Shown here in pieces: positions 9,546 to 19,378 of a stretch of DNA of 64,000 bases. The position numbers and the translations under genes are program-made. Source of the stretch: Trichomonas vaginalis G3 (lineage: Eukaryota; Parabasalia; Trichomonadida; Trichomonadidae); contig NC_067205.1 in assembly GCF_026262505.1 (NCBI RefSeq), positions 310,001-374,000 on the forward strand. Direction: 5' to 3'. Numbering within the stretch: the stretch's first letter is position 1; the number at the start of each line of letters is the position of its first letter. Below the pieces are notes generated by a model. The model did not search any database. It saw only the letters and a program-made list of their open reading frames with translations, and was not told where the DNA came from.

Positions 9546-10208
9546 TTATAATGTATAAAAAGACATAGGATCATGATTATCTTCTGTGATAGATGGCATG
9601 TTAAGTGGCTCCAAGTAAGGAGGCTCGTCAGAAATCTGCGGAAGCAAAAGATCGGAGGAAGGCACAACCAAAGGATCAAACTCAAAGTTTGAATCTGTTA
9701 TGGTTACAGGGCTTTCAAAGATTTGAGGTGGCGAGATCAGTGGAGATATATTTGGAGTCGGACATTTGTTCTTTTTGATGAGCCTTCTTAAAGTCCATTG
9801 GCGAGTTTCATTTAGATTATCTTTCATAAAAGGAAAGTGACGCACAAGATTCGATGCCGATGTTGGATCCATAGAAACCGTCGAATATCCAATGGCTTGA
9901 AAGCCACTGTTAATAGAGGATTTGCATTTGTTTATCGCGCACATTAGTTGCCTTGTATTTATAGCTATTGTATCGCCCATCCAAATTATACCGCATACAA
10001 GCGACCTAAAATCATCGTTGGTGTCATTTTGCACAACGTATTTCCGAATTTTATTGATTATCTCAGAGAATAGACTACAAAATTTCGTTCGACCATTTGT
10101 TGAGATTGCCAAATTGATATCATTTTTAAGTTTCATATAAGCTTCTCTATCAATCTCAGATAAGTGATTGATGTACATGGGAACACCGGTTCCCCCATTT
10201 TTTTCCAT
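9546..10208 (-). CDS. initiator-binding (IBD) domain protein, IBP39-like transcription factor
   Basis: 220 residues. Residues about 12-145 match the trichomonad IBD winged-helix domain, with the diagnostic run DDFRSLVCGIIWMGDTIAIN followed by TRQLM and CKSSINSGFQAIGYSTV. In T. vaginalis the founding member IBP39 binds the TCA-Y-W initiator through this domain and recruits RNA polymerase II through its C-terminal domain. Here the C-terminal 75 residues are proline- and acid-rich (PLISPPQIFESP, PPYLEPLNMP) and lack an obvious IBP39-type C-domain, so it is more likely a paralogous regulator than the general initiator factor. Its own start codon has a TCATTTT initiator 4-10 bases upstream (10212-10218), so it may be recognised by its own family. 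Family assignment is strong; the target genes are unknown. Confidence 0.9.
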   Translation of the reverse strand: MEKNGGTGVPMYINHLSEIDREAYMKLKNDINLAISTNGRTKFCSLFSEIINKIRKYVVQNDTNDDFRSLVCGIIWMGDTIAINTRQLMCAINKCKSSINSGFQAIGYSTVSMDPTSASNLVRHFPFMKDNLNETRQWTLRRLIKKNKCPTPNISPLISPPQIFESPVTITDSNFEFDPLVVPSSDLLLPQISDEPPYLEPLNMPSITEDNHDPMSFYTL

Positions 10209-10211
10209 ACT

Positions 10212-10218
10212 AAAATGA
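10212..10218 (-). promoter_or_regulatory. initiator (Inr) TCATTTT of the IBD gene
   Basis: On the minus strand TCATTTT lies just before the ATG at 10208, matching the trichomonad TCA-Y-W initiator and its short leader. Confidence 0.6.
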
Positions 10219-10746
10219 ATATTCCAATTGAAGTGAAATGATCATAAAGAAAAGAATTTTTCTAAATAAATATTGGAAATAAAGGCATGATAAATAAAAT
10301 AGGTTTTCGACAACATTTTTCAATACATATTTTTTTTTCAATACAATTGAATGTTTGAATAACTCCGATATGGATTTCGCTAGATTAATGTTTATACCAC
10401 TTTTTAATTTATGCAAAATTTTTGAATATATCTGATTTCCAAATTCTAGTTAAAATCTCTCTTTTAAAGACCTATCAATCCCAAAATATTTAAATTCAAA
10501 GGATTGGACATTAAAATAAGTTTTTAAAACGAAATCGTTCTTTAATTTTCCCACATTTCTTTAAACGCAATATTCATATTGACTAATAATCACACAACTA
10601 AAAGATAGATCTTCTGTTTCAATGTTGAATATTTATAATTTCTTGATTCAAAAAAACCAGTATGGCAATTCTCAGTCTTGATCTTTTTACACAATCAACT
10701 TTTCATGTTTAAATTCTTAGAGTGCTTTTACATTTTTTTTAATTTT
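10219..10746. other. divergent intergenic region
   Basis: About 530 AT-rich bases between the divergently arranged IBD gene and the plus-strand gene at 10747. No repeat or RNA gene seen. Confidence 0.5.
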
Positions 10747-11304
10747 ATGCAAATCCAATGGGGTCAGATATGGGAAGGGAATGTGGATTTCCCAAAATTT
10801 CAAAGACTCGACATGATATCAGAACCTTACATTCGTGAGAAGTTTCTAGAAAGGGAAGATATCGCAAATATTAAAGCTTTTAATATTAATTCCGTTTTTT
10901 GGTCAGATAACTCCCAAAAGCAAGCAAGCACACCAAATAGAAATAATCGAAGCGAAATGAGGGAACAAAATACTTCGCATTCTGAAAGAATAACATCAAC
11001 TGCTGAACAAACAAATACGAAACCATACACACCACAAAGAACAACTCGATATGCATCGGACTCTTCAAATACGCAGAAAAACAAAGTTTACGTTCTTAAT
11101 TATCCAAAATATGATAATTATGGTAATTCTTCTAATGAAGAATTACGCGGCAAAAATGATCCTCACATACCATCAGAATTACGCAAATTATATGATGTCA
11201 GTGAAGTTACTCCTAAGCTATTTCCTCCAGATTATACTTTTGATAATGATTATGACACTCAACGCCTCTTGAAGCAAATGTTCAAGAATTCAGGCGTTGA
11301 TTAA
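10747..11304 (+). CDS. hypothetical protein, low-complexity middle
   Basis: 185 residues from the ATG at 10747 (MQIQWGQIWEGNVDFPKFQR). The frame also has ATGs 23 and 14 codons upstream that would add a Phe-rich hydrophobic leader (MFKFLECFYIFFNF); I prefer 10747 because that leader is encoded by T-rich, spacer-like sequence, but a signal peptide cannot be excluded. The middle (about 60-125) is polar, rich in S, T, N, Q and R, and looks disordered. The C-terminus (IPSELRKLYDVSEVTPKLFP, then DYDTQRLLKQMF) looks ordered. I do not recognise the family. It stands alone, divergent from the IBD gene. Confidence 0.6.
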   Translation: MQIQWGQIWEGNVDFPKFQRLDMISEPYIREKFLEREDIANIKAFNINSVFWSDNSQKQASTPNRNNRSEMREQNTSHSERITSTAEQTNTKPYTPQRTTRYASDSSNTQKNKVYVLNYPKYDNYGNSSNEELRGKNDPHIPSELRKLYDVSEVTPKLFPPDYTFDNDYDTQRLLKQMFKNSGVD

Positions 11305-11485
11305 CTGCGTTTACATTATATTTTGCTTATGATTCAATCAAAATTTGCAAAATCAAACCATTTGCTCTATAATGCCATATTTCTAATTATTTTCTTATTT
11401 TGTTATTGTCATGCAGTTTGTTATGATTAAAAATTCTATTTATGTTTATATAATATATATTTTATTACCAAAAATTTACAATCAA

Positions 11486-12601
11486 TTATTGATCAAAGCG
11501 AGTACCATACTCATTGATTTGATCAATGGTCATGTTCTTGAAAATATCAGATGAATTTGTTTCGCAAACGAGTGGAGTTGCTAAAACTAATTCATATTCA
11601 CATGTTCGTGGCTCAGAGCTAGAAATGAGCTTTGTTGTCTTCCAACATTCCATTTTTATGTTGGCTTTACGGGAATTATTTACAACAAAGCAGAAATCGC
11701 CATCATCGTAAGTAAGAGTCCTAGTAGATGGATTATATGACTTGAAAATGCCGATCGTATTGCTTCTGTCTTTAATATTTTTCAATAATTTGACAATAAA
11801 TCTGTCATGTCTGTATTCATGTTCGTATAATGAAAACAATGGTATAGATTCGGAATTAACGCTGGAAAAGTTGGCAATTTCATCGTATTTTGCAGATAAA
11901 TCTTTTAATCGATCTTTTTGCTTTTTAAGTAATTTTTCTGATGCACTTGAGCTGCTTGGTGAAAAGTAATCATGCCATCCGAAGGTAAAATCATAGATAT
12001 TTGAAATAAAATCGCGGAATGGTGAATATTCAATTGTTTGCGATTCATATACCTCGGTACTGTTTATTTCGTTTTGTAATCTATTAATTGATTCGTTCAA
12101 TTCTTGAATTTCGTTTTTATATTTTTCAATTTTTTCCATTTCGGCGCGATATATCTTTTTACCTTGTGACTCCATTTCAAATCTTCTTTTATAACCATAA
12201 TTTAATGAATCAATATAATCTCTTGCAGCTTCTGATCTTTCGTGCTCTTTCCTTGCACAAGTATTAGGACATTGAACTCTAGGATTGTCTTTTTCATCAG
12301 CACCATCACAGCAGTCGCAAATTCCATCACCAACACTCCATTTAGCTATTGGATATGGAATAAATCCATTGTTAGAGCAATAGTAAGTTCCTTCGTTGGA
12401 TGCAGAAGTTCCAGGCTCATCAGACCCATCTAAGCAATCGCGAAAATTATCGTTGATTTGGCTGATCTTGATTTTTTTCTTACCATCAAAGCAAGTAAAC
12501 TGGCCAGATTGTTCATCAATGTTAGCTGCATACTGCTCCCATGTTGAAGGCGGCGCTCCTTCAGGAACGAGAGACTTGCTCAAGTAAAATAACAAAATCA
12601 T
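11486..12601 (-). CDS. glucosidase II beta subunit (PRKCSH-like)
   Basis: 371 residues from the ATG at 12601. It starts with a short hydrophobic signal-like segment (MILLFYLSKSLVPEG), then has a cysteine-rich LDL-receptor-A-like pair with the hallmark GDGICDCCDGADE and the preceding DNFRDCLDGSDEPGTSA. A coiled-coil section follows (KIEKYKNEIQELNESINRL), then a C-terminal MRH (mannose-6-phosphate receptor homology) domain with SYNPSTRTLTYDDGDFC and the conserved CEYEL. In the family this subunit retains the catalytic alpha subunit in the ER lumen and binds N-glycan mannose during glucose trimming and quality control. The frame extends 20 codons further upstream, but a TCATTTT initiator 9-15 bases before 12601 would lie inside that extension, so the shorter start is preferred. 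No HDEL-type retention signal is seen at the end (TRFDQ). Confidence 0.9.
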   Translation of the reverse strand: MILLFYLSKSLVPEGAPPSTWEQYAANIDEQSGQFTCFDGKKKIKISQINDNFRDCLDGSDEPGTSASNEGTYYCSNNGFIPYPIAKWSVGDGICDCCDGADEKDNPRVQCPNTCARKEHERSEAARDYIDSLNYGYKRRFEMESQGKKIYRAEMEKIEKYKNEIQELNESINRLQNEINSTEVYESQTIEYSPFRDFISNIYDFTFGWHDYFSPSSSSASEKLLKKQKDRLKDLSAKYDEIANFSSVNSESIPLFSLYEHEYRHDRFIVKLLKNIKDRSNTIGIFKSYNPSTRTLTYDDGDFCFVVNNSRKANIKMECWKTTKLISSSEPRTCEYELVLATPLVCETNSSDIFKNMTIDQINEYGTRFDQ

Positions 12602-12609
12602 TCTTGAAT

Positions 12610-12616
12610 AAAATGA
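12610..12616 (-). promoter_or_regulatory. initiator (Inr) TCATTTT of the glucosidase II beta gene
   Basis: TCATTTT on the minus strand, just upstream of the ATG at 12601. Its position decides the start-codon choice between 12661 and 12601. Confidence 0.6.
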
Positions 12617-12921
12617 TAAAATCTCTAAACAAAAGTCATTGCTAACAAAGTAGAAATTCATATATTTTCTTATTTTGATTACAAAATACCCAAAGCTTGA
12701 AGAATTTTCATTTTCTTTTTGATGATTTTATTGCTATCAAGACAATATTCATTTGGAATCATTAAGCTACTTCGAGCTCAAAGAAATGACACACAATGAT
12801 AAAGTCTATTCATATGATTCAATTTCTTCGGATATTATGATTAGAAACAGAGTATTATTGATTCAAGTGAAGGAATAAAACTAGGATATATGATGTAATC
12901 AATCAGCGAAAGTTGTTTAGT
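12617..12921. other. intergenic spacer
   Basis: About 300 bases between GAPDH and the glucosidase II beta promoter. AT-rich, nothing further seen. Confidence 0.4.
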
Positions 12922-14007
12922 TTAAAGGTACTTCTCAAGGCGGTGGAAGATATCAGCGCAGCGGCATGAGTACATCCACTCGTTATCGTACCAGGAGAGA
13001 ACCTTGACGAGTGTGCCCTGGCCTTCTGGGTTTGGAAGAACCTTTGTGGAGAGAGCATCAACGATGGATGAGTACTGGCAGCCGATGATATCAGATGAGA
13101 CGATTGGGTCTGTGACGTATGTCATGATGCCCTTGAGGGAGCCTTCCTCTGTAGCCTTCTTGAGGGCGGCGTTGACTTCCTCCTTTGTGACCTTGGCGTT
13201 AACGTTGACTGTGAGGTCGACGAGGGAGCCTGTGATTGTTGGGACACGGAGAGCGAAGCCATCGAGGGATTTTGGTGGGAGACCGTGGCAAACCTTTGGA
13301 AGAGCGATAGCAGCACCTGTGGATGTTGGGATGATGTTCATGCCAGCAGCACGAGCACGGCGGAGATCCTTGTGCATTGTATCAGCGACAACCTGATCGT
13401 TTGTGTAGGAGTGGACTGTTGTCATGAAGCCGTTGCGGATTCCGAAGGCGTTGTTGAGTGTCTTAGCGACTGGGCCAAGGCAGTTTGTTGTGCAGGAAGC
13501 GTTGGAGATGCATCGTGTCTCTGGCTTGAGGTCTTCATCGTTGACACCAAGAACGAGTGTGCATTCGATCTCATCAGCAGATGGGACGGAAAGGACAACC
13601 TTCTTAGCACCAGAAACAAGGTGGCCATCATAACCATCCTTTGTGATCTTGCCTTCAGCATCCTTCTGGGCCTTTGTACGGAAGATACCTGTTGACTCGA
13701 GGACAACATCGATGCCGAGCTCCTTCCATGGGAGCTGGGATGGGCCAAGGCGGCCACCGATTGACTTAACAACCCACTTGTCAGCGCCTTCACCGACTGT
13801 GAATTCCTGCTTAACCTCATCGACTGTGACTGGCTCTGGGAATGCACGGTGAGCTGTATCGTACTTAAGGAGGTAAACGTTTGTCTTGATGTCACCAAGA
13901 TCGTGGATAGCGACAACTTTGATATCCTTTGGATAGAGCTTGCGGCAAGCACGGAAAACAAGACGGCCAATTCTGCCGAAACCGTTGATAGCAACTTTAA
14001 CTACCAT
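12922..14007 (-). CDS. glyceraldehyde-3-phosphate dehydrogenase
   Basis: 361 residues, full length for the trichomonad enzyme, which oxidises glyceraldehyde-3-phosphate to 1,3-bisphosphoglycerate with NAD+ in cytosolic glycolysis. The NAD-binding Rossmann start is VAINGFGRIGRLVF; the catalytic cysteine is C172 in SNASCTTNC; the substrate-binding stretch is ARAAGMNIIPTSTGAA, and FALRVPTITGSLVDLT and SWYDNEWMYSCR are typical. Base composition and codon use differ sharply from neighbouring genes (C-ending codons such as AAG, GTC, ATC), as expected for a very highly expressed gene. That strong bias also creates long open antisense frames, which are not genes. A TCACTTT initiator lies 10-16 bases upstream of the ATG. 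In T. vaginalis this enzyme is also reported on the cell surface; nothing in the sequence (no signal peptide) shows how. Confidence 0.98.
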   Translation of the reverse strand: MVVKVAINGFGRIGRLVFRACRKLYPKDIKVVAIHDLGDIKTNVYLLKYDTAHRAFPEPVTVDEVKQEFTVGEGADKWVVKSIGGRLGPSQLPWKELGIDVVLESTGIFRTKAQKDAEGKITKDGYDGHLVSGAKKVVLSVPSADEIECTLVLGVNDEDLKPETRCISNASCTTNCLGPVAKTLNNAFGIRNGFMTTVHSYTNDQVVADTMHKDLRRARAAGMNIIPTSTGAAIALPKVCHGLPPKSLDGFALRVPTITGSLVDLTVNVNAKVTKEEVNAALKKATEEGSLKGIMTYVTDPIVSSDIIGCQYSSIVDALSTKVLPNPEGQGTLVKVLSWYDNEWMYSCRCADIFHRLEKYL

Positions 14008-14016
14008 GTTAAGTTG

Positions 14017-14023
14017 AAAGTGA
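14017..14023 (-). promoter_or_regulatory. initiator (Inr) TCACTTT of GAPDH
   Basis: TCACTTT on the minus strand, a strict match to TCA-Y-W, with a leader of about a dozen bases before ATG 14007. Confidence 0.7.
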
Positions 14024-14508
14024 TGTGAATTGCTTCCTCACAAATTCTTGGGAAAAAATTCTGATAAAGGGTGGTCAAACGATTATCAATTTTCTTACTT
14101 TACAAAAGATCAATTCACCCAAACAAATTTCGTATATGGGATAATTAATATATACAGATTAATATAAAGCAATAAAAGTTTTTGACAGGTCATTCTGAAA
14201 TTTTCAATTGCAATCGTTCACGATCAATGGAATAGACGCTGCGATTAATTAAAATTGAAAATATTCTTATTTACATGCTTGCGAGAATATCAAATCGATA
14301 TTAACAATTTGGTCACTTTTTGTTGTCCAAGTTATCGCAGCAAAAGTTCGAACTTCTCTCATTCGTTTGCTACGTTATAGTTTTCGTTTCTATTCCATGA
14401 TGGTTCATTCTAATCTAATTTCTTTCATATTTTTTTCTCACTTTTGGTCTTATTTTTTGACAGGGTGAGACTCATAAATATCTGTGAAATTTACTTTGTA
14501 TGAAATTG
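14024..14508. other. upstream flank of GAPDH
   Basis: About 480 bases of AT-rich sequence. It should contain any upstream control elements of GAPDH; I see no clear tandem motif. Confidence 0.4.
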
Positions 14509-14605
14509 AGGTGTAGTCTAATGGTTAAAACCGCCAGATTGGCTTTATTTTTTGGGTTCCGAGTTCGAATTAAGTGCCACGCATTTCTTTTTTTCTTTTT
14601 TTTAT
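14509..14605 (+). tRNA. tRNA-like sequence with Pol III A and B boxes (likely degenerate)
   Basis: TAGTCTAATGG matches the Pol III A box and sits where a D-arm would be (AGTCTAATGGTTAAAAC). About 30 bases later GAGTTCGAATT matches the core of a B box/T-loop, and a long T run follows (TTTCTTTTTTTCTTTTTTTT), as in a Pol III terminator. However, the T stem and anticodon stem do not pair well, and the 5' GAGGTGT and 3' GCCACGC acceptor strands do not match. So it is either a decayed tRNA, a tRNA-derived SINE head or a Pol III-transcribed RNA of another kind. I would not assign an anticodon. Confidence 0.35.
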
Positions 14606-17600
14606 ACTTGAAAAATAAATAGAAGATTGCTATTAGTAAGAAACAAGTAAATTGTTTTTAGTCATATATATTGAATAAATTAAGATTACTAATAACAATT
14701 ATTTGAATTTGACACAAATTTATTAATATGAATCAATTGAATGTTCTCAAGTTCACTGTTCATACCAAGAGACTTAGTCAATCTTGGTATAACTGAATTA
14801 TCCATATCAAAACATTAAAATATTCAGAATTGTTCTATATTGTTATAGGTGGAAGAGCGATTACAAACATAAAATGTATTTTAAGATAGGTAGATACAAA
14901 TAGACTGTCAATTATAAAAAACATAAAACAATCTTCTAAAAAATTTTTATTATTATGAAAATATTGATTGGCTATAACATGTATCTAATGGTCTGTTTGA
15001 ATCTCATATAAAGCAAAATTGAAAATTATTGAGAATAATATCCAAATATAATATTATTTTTAATTTGAGATCCAACTATAGTAATTATGTATTATAATGA
15101 TATTTGTTGTAAGTTATTATGTTTGTATGATCATAAATCAAAAATATAAGAATTTTTTGTTAATTTCTTCGACAATCCATTATTTAAGCTTCAAATATCT
15201 ATTGTCACATGCTAACATACATGAAACTAATTTAATGGGTATATCGAAAATAAGTTAATATGAATAAATAGAGAAATTGAGGTGATTGTTTTGCAATCTT
15301 GAAATTTATTCATGTTTATGTTGAAATGTGATGTTATTCATATAATACCAGATCTCATGATTATAATAATAAAAATAATTTGAACAATAAATGAGATTGG
15401 TATTAAATATTGGATTTTGACACACAGCTGCATAATCAACTTATATACATAAGAATATTAAGCGATTAACAATATTTCTTTCTCAAAATTGTTTAAAATT
15501 TAAAGATCAAAGTTCATAAGGAATTACCGTTTAAGGTTATTTTTTGCATCAAAAAATTCAATTTTAGCACGATTGAAGTATTATTTTTAAAAAATAACAA
15601 TAAAATATTAATTTATACAACAATGTTATATATCCCTTACATTTTTGTGGCAAATGGAGAGGGTAACGGCGTCGAAATTGCATAATTTCAAATCTCCTTA
15701 TCTCAACGAATACAAGAGGGATGAGACTGAAATTAGGCTATTTTAATAGGTATGAGGTATCAAACAGTTTCACTGATGAAAAATTGAAAAAGCTGATTTC
15801 AGCTTTCTAATCATACCTTATATATGAGGTATCATATCAAAATATTGATATGTTATTACTTATGGGGCCACCTGAATGTTCTCACAATTTGTTTGTATAG
15901 ATATAAAAATAATTATATTAAATTTAAATTAAGTCTTTTATTCCTGAAATGAATACTTTTTGACATTTTTAGAACTTTTATATTATGAAGTGAATAATAC
16001 CAATTGTAGAAATGATAAGGATAAGAAATTGATTACTAAAACAATAGTATTTCAAAGTGTTATGATGTTTAATGTATTTACATAGATATGGATAAACGAA
16101 AAATATATTTTAATCAGAATAAATTGAAAAATCTATTTCAATCTTTTGCAAGGAAAAGGCAAATGCACATGCATTTACTAAAAGAATGGAGTATTAATGA
16201 TATAATCAACAAATCCTGCATTTATTTTGATAAATATTCATTTTTTAAAATTTTGACGAGTTCGGGAAAAATGAATATTTTCAAAATTTGATAAATGATA
16301 TAATATCAGCATCCAAATAGAATGCATCTATTATACTTTTTATTGATTTATTTCTATTTTATTGGGATAATCAGATTTTCCTTTGAGTGTGAATGATATA
16401 CTTTTGTCACAGCACTAAATCATATAAAATGTGCTGAATTTGTTTCCGCTGTTTATTTTCAATCTAATCTATTCTCATAGTAGTTTTCATGCGTTCGAAG
16501 TTTCAACAAAAAAGTCTATGAATACTCAAAATAATTGATTTTTATATCATTAAATACTATTTTTAGTGGAGAACAAAGGATATTTTAACGTCAGCCAGGA
16601 ATTACCGTTTTACCAAAATTTTTGTTTTTGAGCAAAAATTTTATCATAAAAACACTCTTTATATCATAAAAATGCTATATTATAAAAATCAAAAATTTCA
16701 ACTTGCAATCAAATCATATTAAATCTCATATCTCATATTTCCATACAAAGTACAAAATCATAAAATTCAACATCTTTTCTATCATACATAATTGATCAAA
16801 ACTTACAAGGTCAAAGAGTAGCTTAATACTGTACATTTCAATATACTGTTTACTTCATTTTCAAAAATTATTACATATTGTTCAATTAACGATTTTTTCT
16901 TAGATGACTTTACTAACCAAACTGACCCATTCGCATCGCTCATTACCAACTTACAAAGTCGAAAACACAAGTTTCTGCGTCCACAGAGCATATGATTTAA
17001 TAACGGATATCATTTTTAAATAGATGTGTATCTATTAACGAGCATTTTCATTAAATCTCATACAACAGAGAAAGAATACGAGTCTAATATGGTCAGAGAG
17101 ACTTGTGTCAGATTTTGAATTTTGTAGATTTCAACACAGTATCTCAATTTTGCATACCAAGATATGCGCCTCTACAAATGCTTTTCATATCCGCTCCGAC
17201 TTCAAGCGTAAATACTTCCCATCTCTTACAATCATTACTTTTTTCGAACTCCCTAAAATTTTTTTTAAAAAAAATTTTATTTTTTGACACTTTGCAAAAT
17301 ATTAATATACATAGTATATAGACGCTATGTTTTTCCAAGTTTTTTTGCCAAAGTATTCAAAATTGTGGGAATTTTGCGGTTAAAAATAAGACCCAAAATG
17401 ATTTTAAGACCCACTTTTTCCGTATACTGTCATCTTCTTTTATTGTCCATTTAATACACACGTGTATTGTCGGAATACTCAAAACATACAAAATGCTGAT
17501 ATTTATAGATGAAATAAATAATTTTGTTTAAAAGAAATATCTATCTCCAATAATGATCTATTACTATAGATTTCCGTATAAGCAAATCTATATAATTGAC

Positions 17601-17830
17601 TGCTCACTCAAGTACGTACCAGGCTTTTAATATTTGCTCTATGTGTGATATATTTTGAGTTTAGGAAAACAATTCATAAAGATATTGTGATTCCATAAAA
17701 TGGACAGGGAATATATTTTATAATATTAGATATCTTTATAAAGAAAGCTTAGTGAATTTAAACAATTGGTATAAATATAGTGTAACTCAAATTAAAGTTG
17801 TTTAAATTCACAATCTCATCGTACTATCTA
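14606..17830. other. long gene-poor AT-rich stretch
   Basis: More than 3 kb with only short frames that lack coding character. Local features are a GC-richer patch around 15650-15730 (GGAGAGGGTAACGGCGTCG) and paired GAGGTATCA motifs near 15750 and 15825 around a small inverted repeat (AAAGCTGATTTCAGCTTT). Nothing here looks like a functional gene to me. Confidence 0.5.
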
Positions 17831-18234
17831 TAGTGTGTATATATGTTATCCATTTGAACTTCATGATTTTATTGTGAATCCTGAAATACATTGGATTTTG
17901 AAAGATATTTATCCGGTTTGGAATTTGGTTGCTAGTATACCTATTGTTGTTTGTAGCAAGGTATCATTTGGTCCCTGGAAGCAAATTTTGAAGAATAGAT
18001 ATCCAAAAAATTACGCCATTTCGCATGATTCTCTGAGTGGGGGACAAACTCGCCCATTGTCACTTTTCATTAACCTTAAACTTGTAATTTTCATTATTTT
18101 TAATTAACCTTATTTCTTTCCCAATTCCTGATTTATTTTATTCACTTACTATTAAAAGTCACATTTTAATAAAATATAATAATTTATTTATAGCATTTTT
18201 TACTATACTGTAATAAAAAATTAATTATAATAAA

Positions 18235-18603
18235 TTAAATGTTTATTAAATCAAATGTTTTTCTTTGCAATAATATTTTTAATGTTGAGTAAACAATGTT
18301 GGGATCAAGTGTATCATTTTTCAGACCTTTCTGAACAGCTTCAAGCATACTGATGCATTCAACTTTTTTAAATTGTGTCATTTCTTCGAAATCTCTTGTG
18401 ACTTTTTTGATAACTTTAACACTTCTCTCTGAATCCAGACCTTTAATTTGCAACTTAATCAGGAATGAAGGAACAACACTGGAATATAACTCGATGACAA
18501 GTTCATCGAGTCGAAGATTTGGTTGTACACCACTTGTATGTGCCGGATACCATTGTGTCAAATTTTTTCTGAAATTAACTTTAAAAGTACTAAGTAAGAT
18601 CAT
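18235..18603 (-). CDS. unrecognised family protein (relative at 6301)
   Basis: 123 residues if started at the ATG at 18603 (MILLSTFKVNFRKNLTQWYP); the frame is open a little further upstream. Its first 40 or so residues are encoded inside the first copy of the 121-bp tandem array, so the 5' end of this gene is what was amplified. The core (NLRLDELVIELYSSVVPSFL, then ECISML and STLKILLQRK) matches the frame at 6301-6600. Both copies end at the same motif. Function unknown. Since 121 is not a multiple of three, the upstream array copies cannot extend the protein, so the gene may be a 5'-rearranged relic rather than active. Confidence 0.45.
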   Translation of the reverse strand: MILLSTFKVNFRKNLTQWYPAHTSGVQPNLRLDELVIELYSSVVPSFLIKLQIKGLDSERSVKVIKKVTRDFEEMTQFKKVECISMLEAVQKGLKNDTLDPNIVYSTLKILLQRKTFDLINI

Positions 18604-18965
18604 GAGATATAGCAATATATGTTTAAACCAACTTATATTTTGGTTGTACACCACTTGTATGTGCCGGATACCATTGTGTCAAATTTTTTCTGAAATTAAC
18701 TTTAAAAGTACTAAGTAAGATCATGAGATATAGCAATATATGTTTAAACCAACTTATATTTTGGTTGTACACCACTTGTATGTGCCGGATACCATTGTGT
18801 CAAATTTTTTCTGAAATTAACTTTAAAAGTACTAAGTAAGATCATGAGATATAGCAATATATGTTTAAACCAACTTATATTTTGGTTGTACACCACTTGT
18901 ATGTGCCGGATACCATTGTGTCAAATTTTTTCTGAAATTAACTTTAAAAGTACTAAGTAAGATCA
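18521..18965. repeat. second 121-bp tandem array (3.7 copies)
   Basis: GGTTGTACACCACTTGTATG starts at 18521, 18642, 18763 and 18884: exactly 121 bases apart and almost identical. The unit comprises the beginning of the ORF at 18235 plus its immediate upstream sequence. Its sequence is unrelated to the 121-bp array at 4336-6131. Confidence 0.95.
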
Positions 18966-19378
18966 TTTATTTTTGCATAATATAATGCCAATATGGTTTC
19001 TTTTGATTTTATTTCATTTATAAGCAAATCAGATTTACCCAAAAACTCCACTCCATAAGCGTTCATTTGCTAAATTAAAAAGTGACAATGGGCTAGTCTG
19101 TCCCTTTCTCAAATTTTATTTCTCAAAAAAATTATTTCTCAAATATTTGATAATGCATAAAAGAGCATGCATTTTTGTCGATTGAATTTGAATTATTTTC
19201 AATAAAATTGAATTCGATTGAATAAAATCTTTTATCAATCCAAATCACAGATATTCCTAATCCAAGGAATTCTATTCAAATCAGCTCGTCGAAAAGCAAA
19301 GATAAACCTAGTAAAGACAAAAAAGAAAACCATGATTTAAACACTGAAGAAGTAATTGCGTCGTTAGATATCTTTGAT

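Larger units (their letters stand above)
18033..19112. mobile_element. about 1.08-kb segment bounded by 30-35-bp terminal inverted repeats
   Basis: The left end (18033-18068) and the reverse complement of the right end (19077-19112) share the pattern GAG..GGGACA.ACT.GCCCATTGTCACTTTT, about 26 of 30 positions identical. The segment between holds the family ORF at 18235 and a 121-bp tandem array. No transposase and no clean target-site duplication are visible, so this is a decayed or non-autonomous TIR element that may have picked up host sequence. Alternatively, two solo ends happen to flank the gene. Confidence 0.55.

Noticed and set aside
13004-13994. Long open frames on the other strand and frames of the GAPDH gene
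   Set aside because: They are shadows created by the strong codon bias of GAPDH; they have no promoter, family similarity or independent coding character.
16088-16291. 67-residue plus-strand frame
   Set aside because: Lys/Ile/Asn/Phe composition is what random AT-rich DNA gives; no initiator and no similarity.
17835-18107. 90-residue plus-strand frame ending at the left TIR of the 18033 element
   Set aside because: It has an almost plausible protein-like middle (WNLVASIPIVVCSKVSFGPW) but no family, no promoter, and it runs into TIR sequence; at most a relic.
19240-19260. CACAG as an intron 3' splice site upstream of the gene at 19379
   Set aside because: Only about 8 of 12 positions fit the very strict trichomonad ACTAACACACAG signal, and no matching GTATGT 5' site was found.
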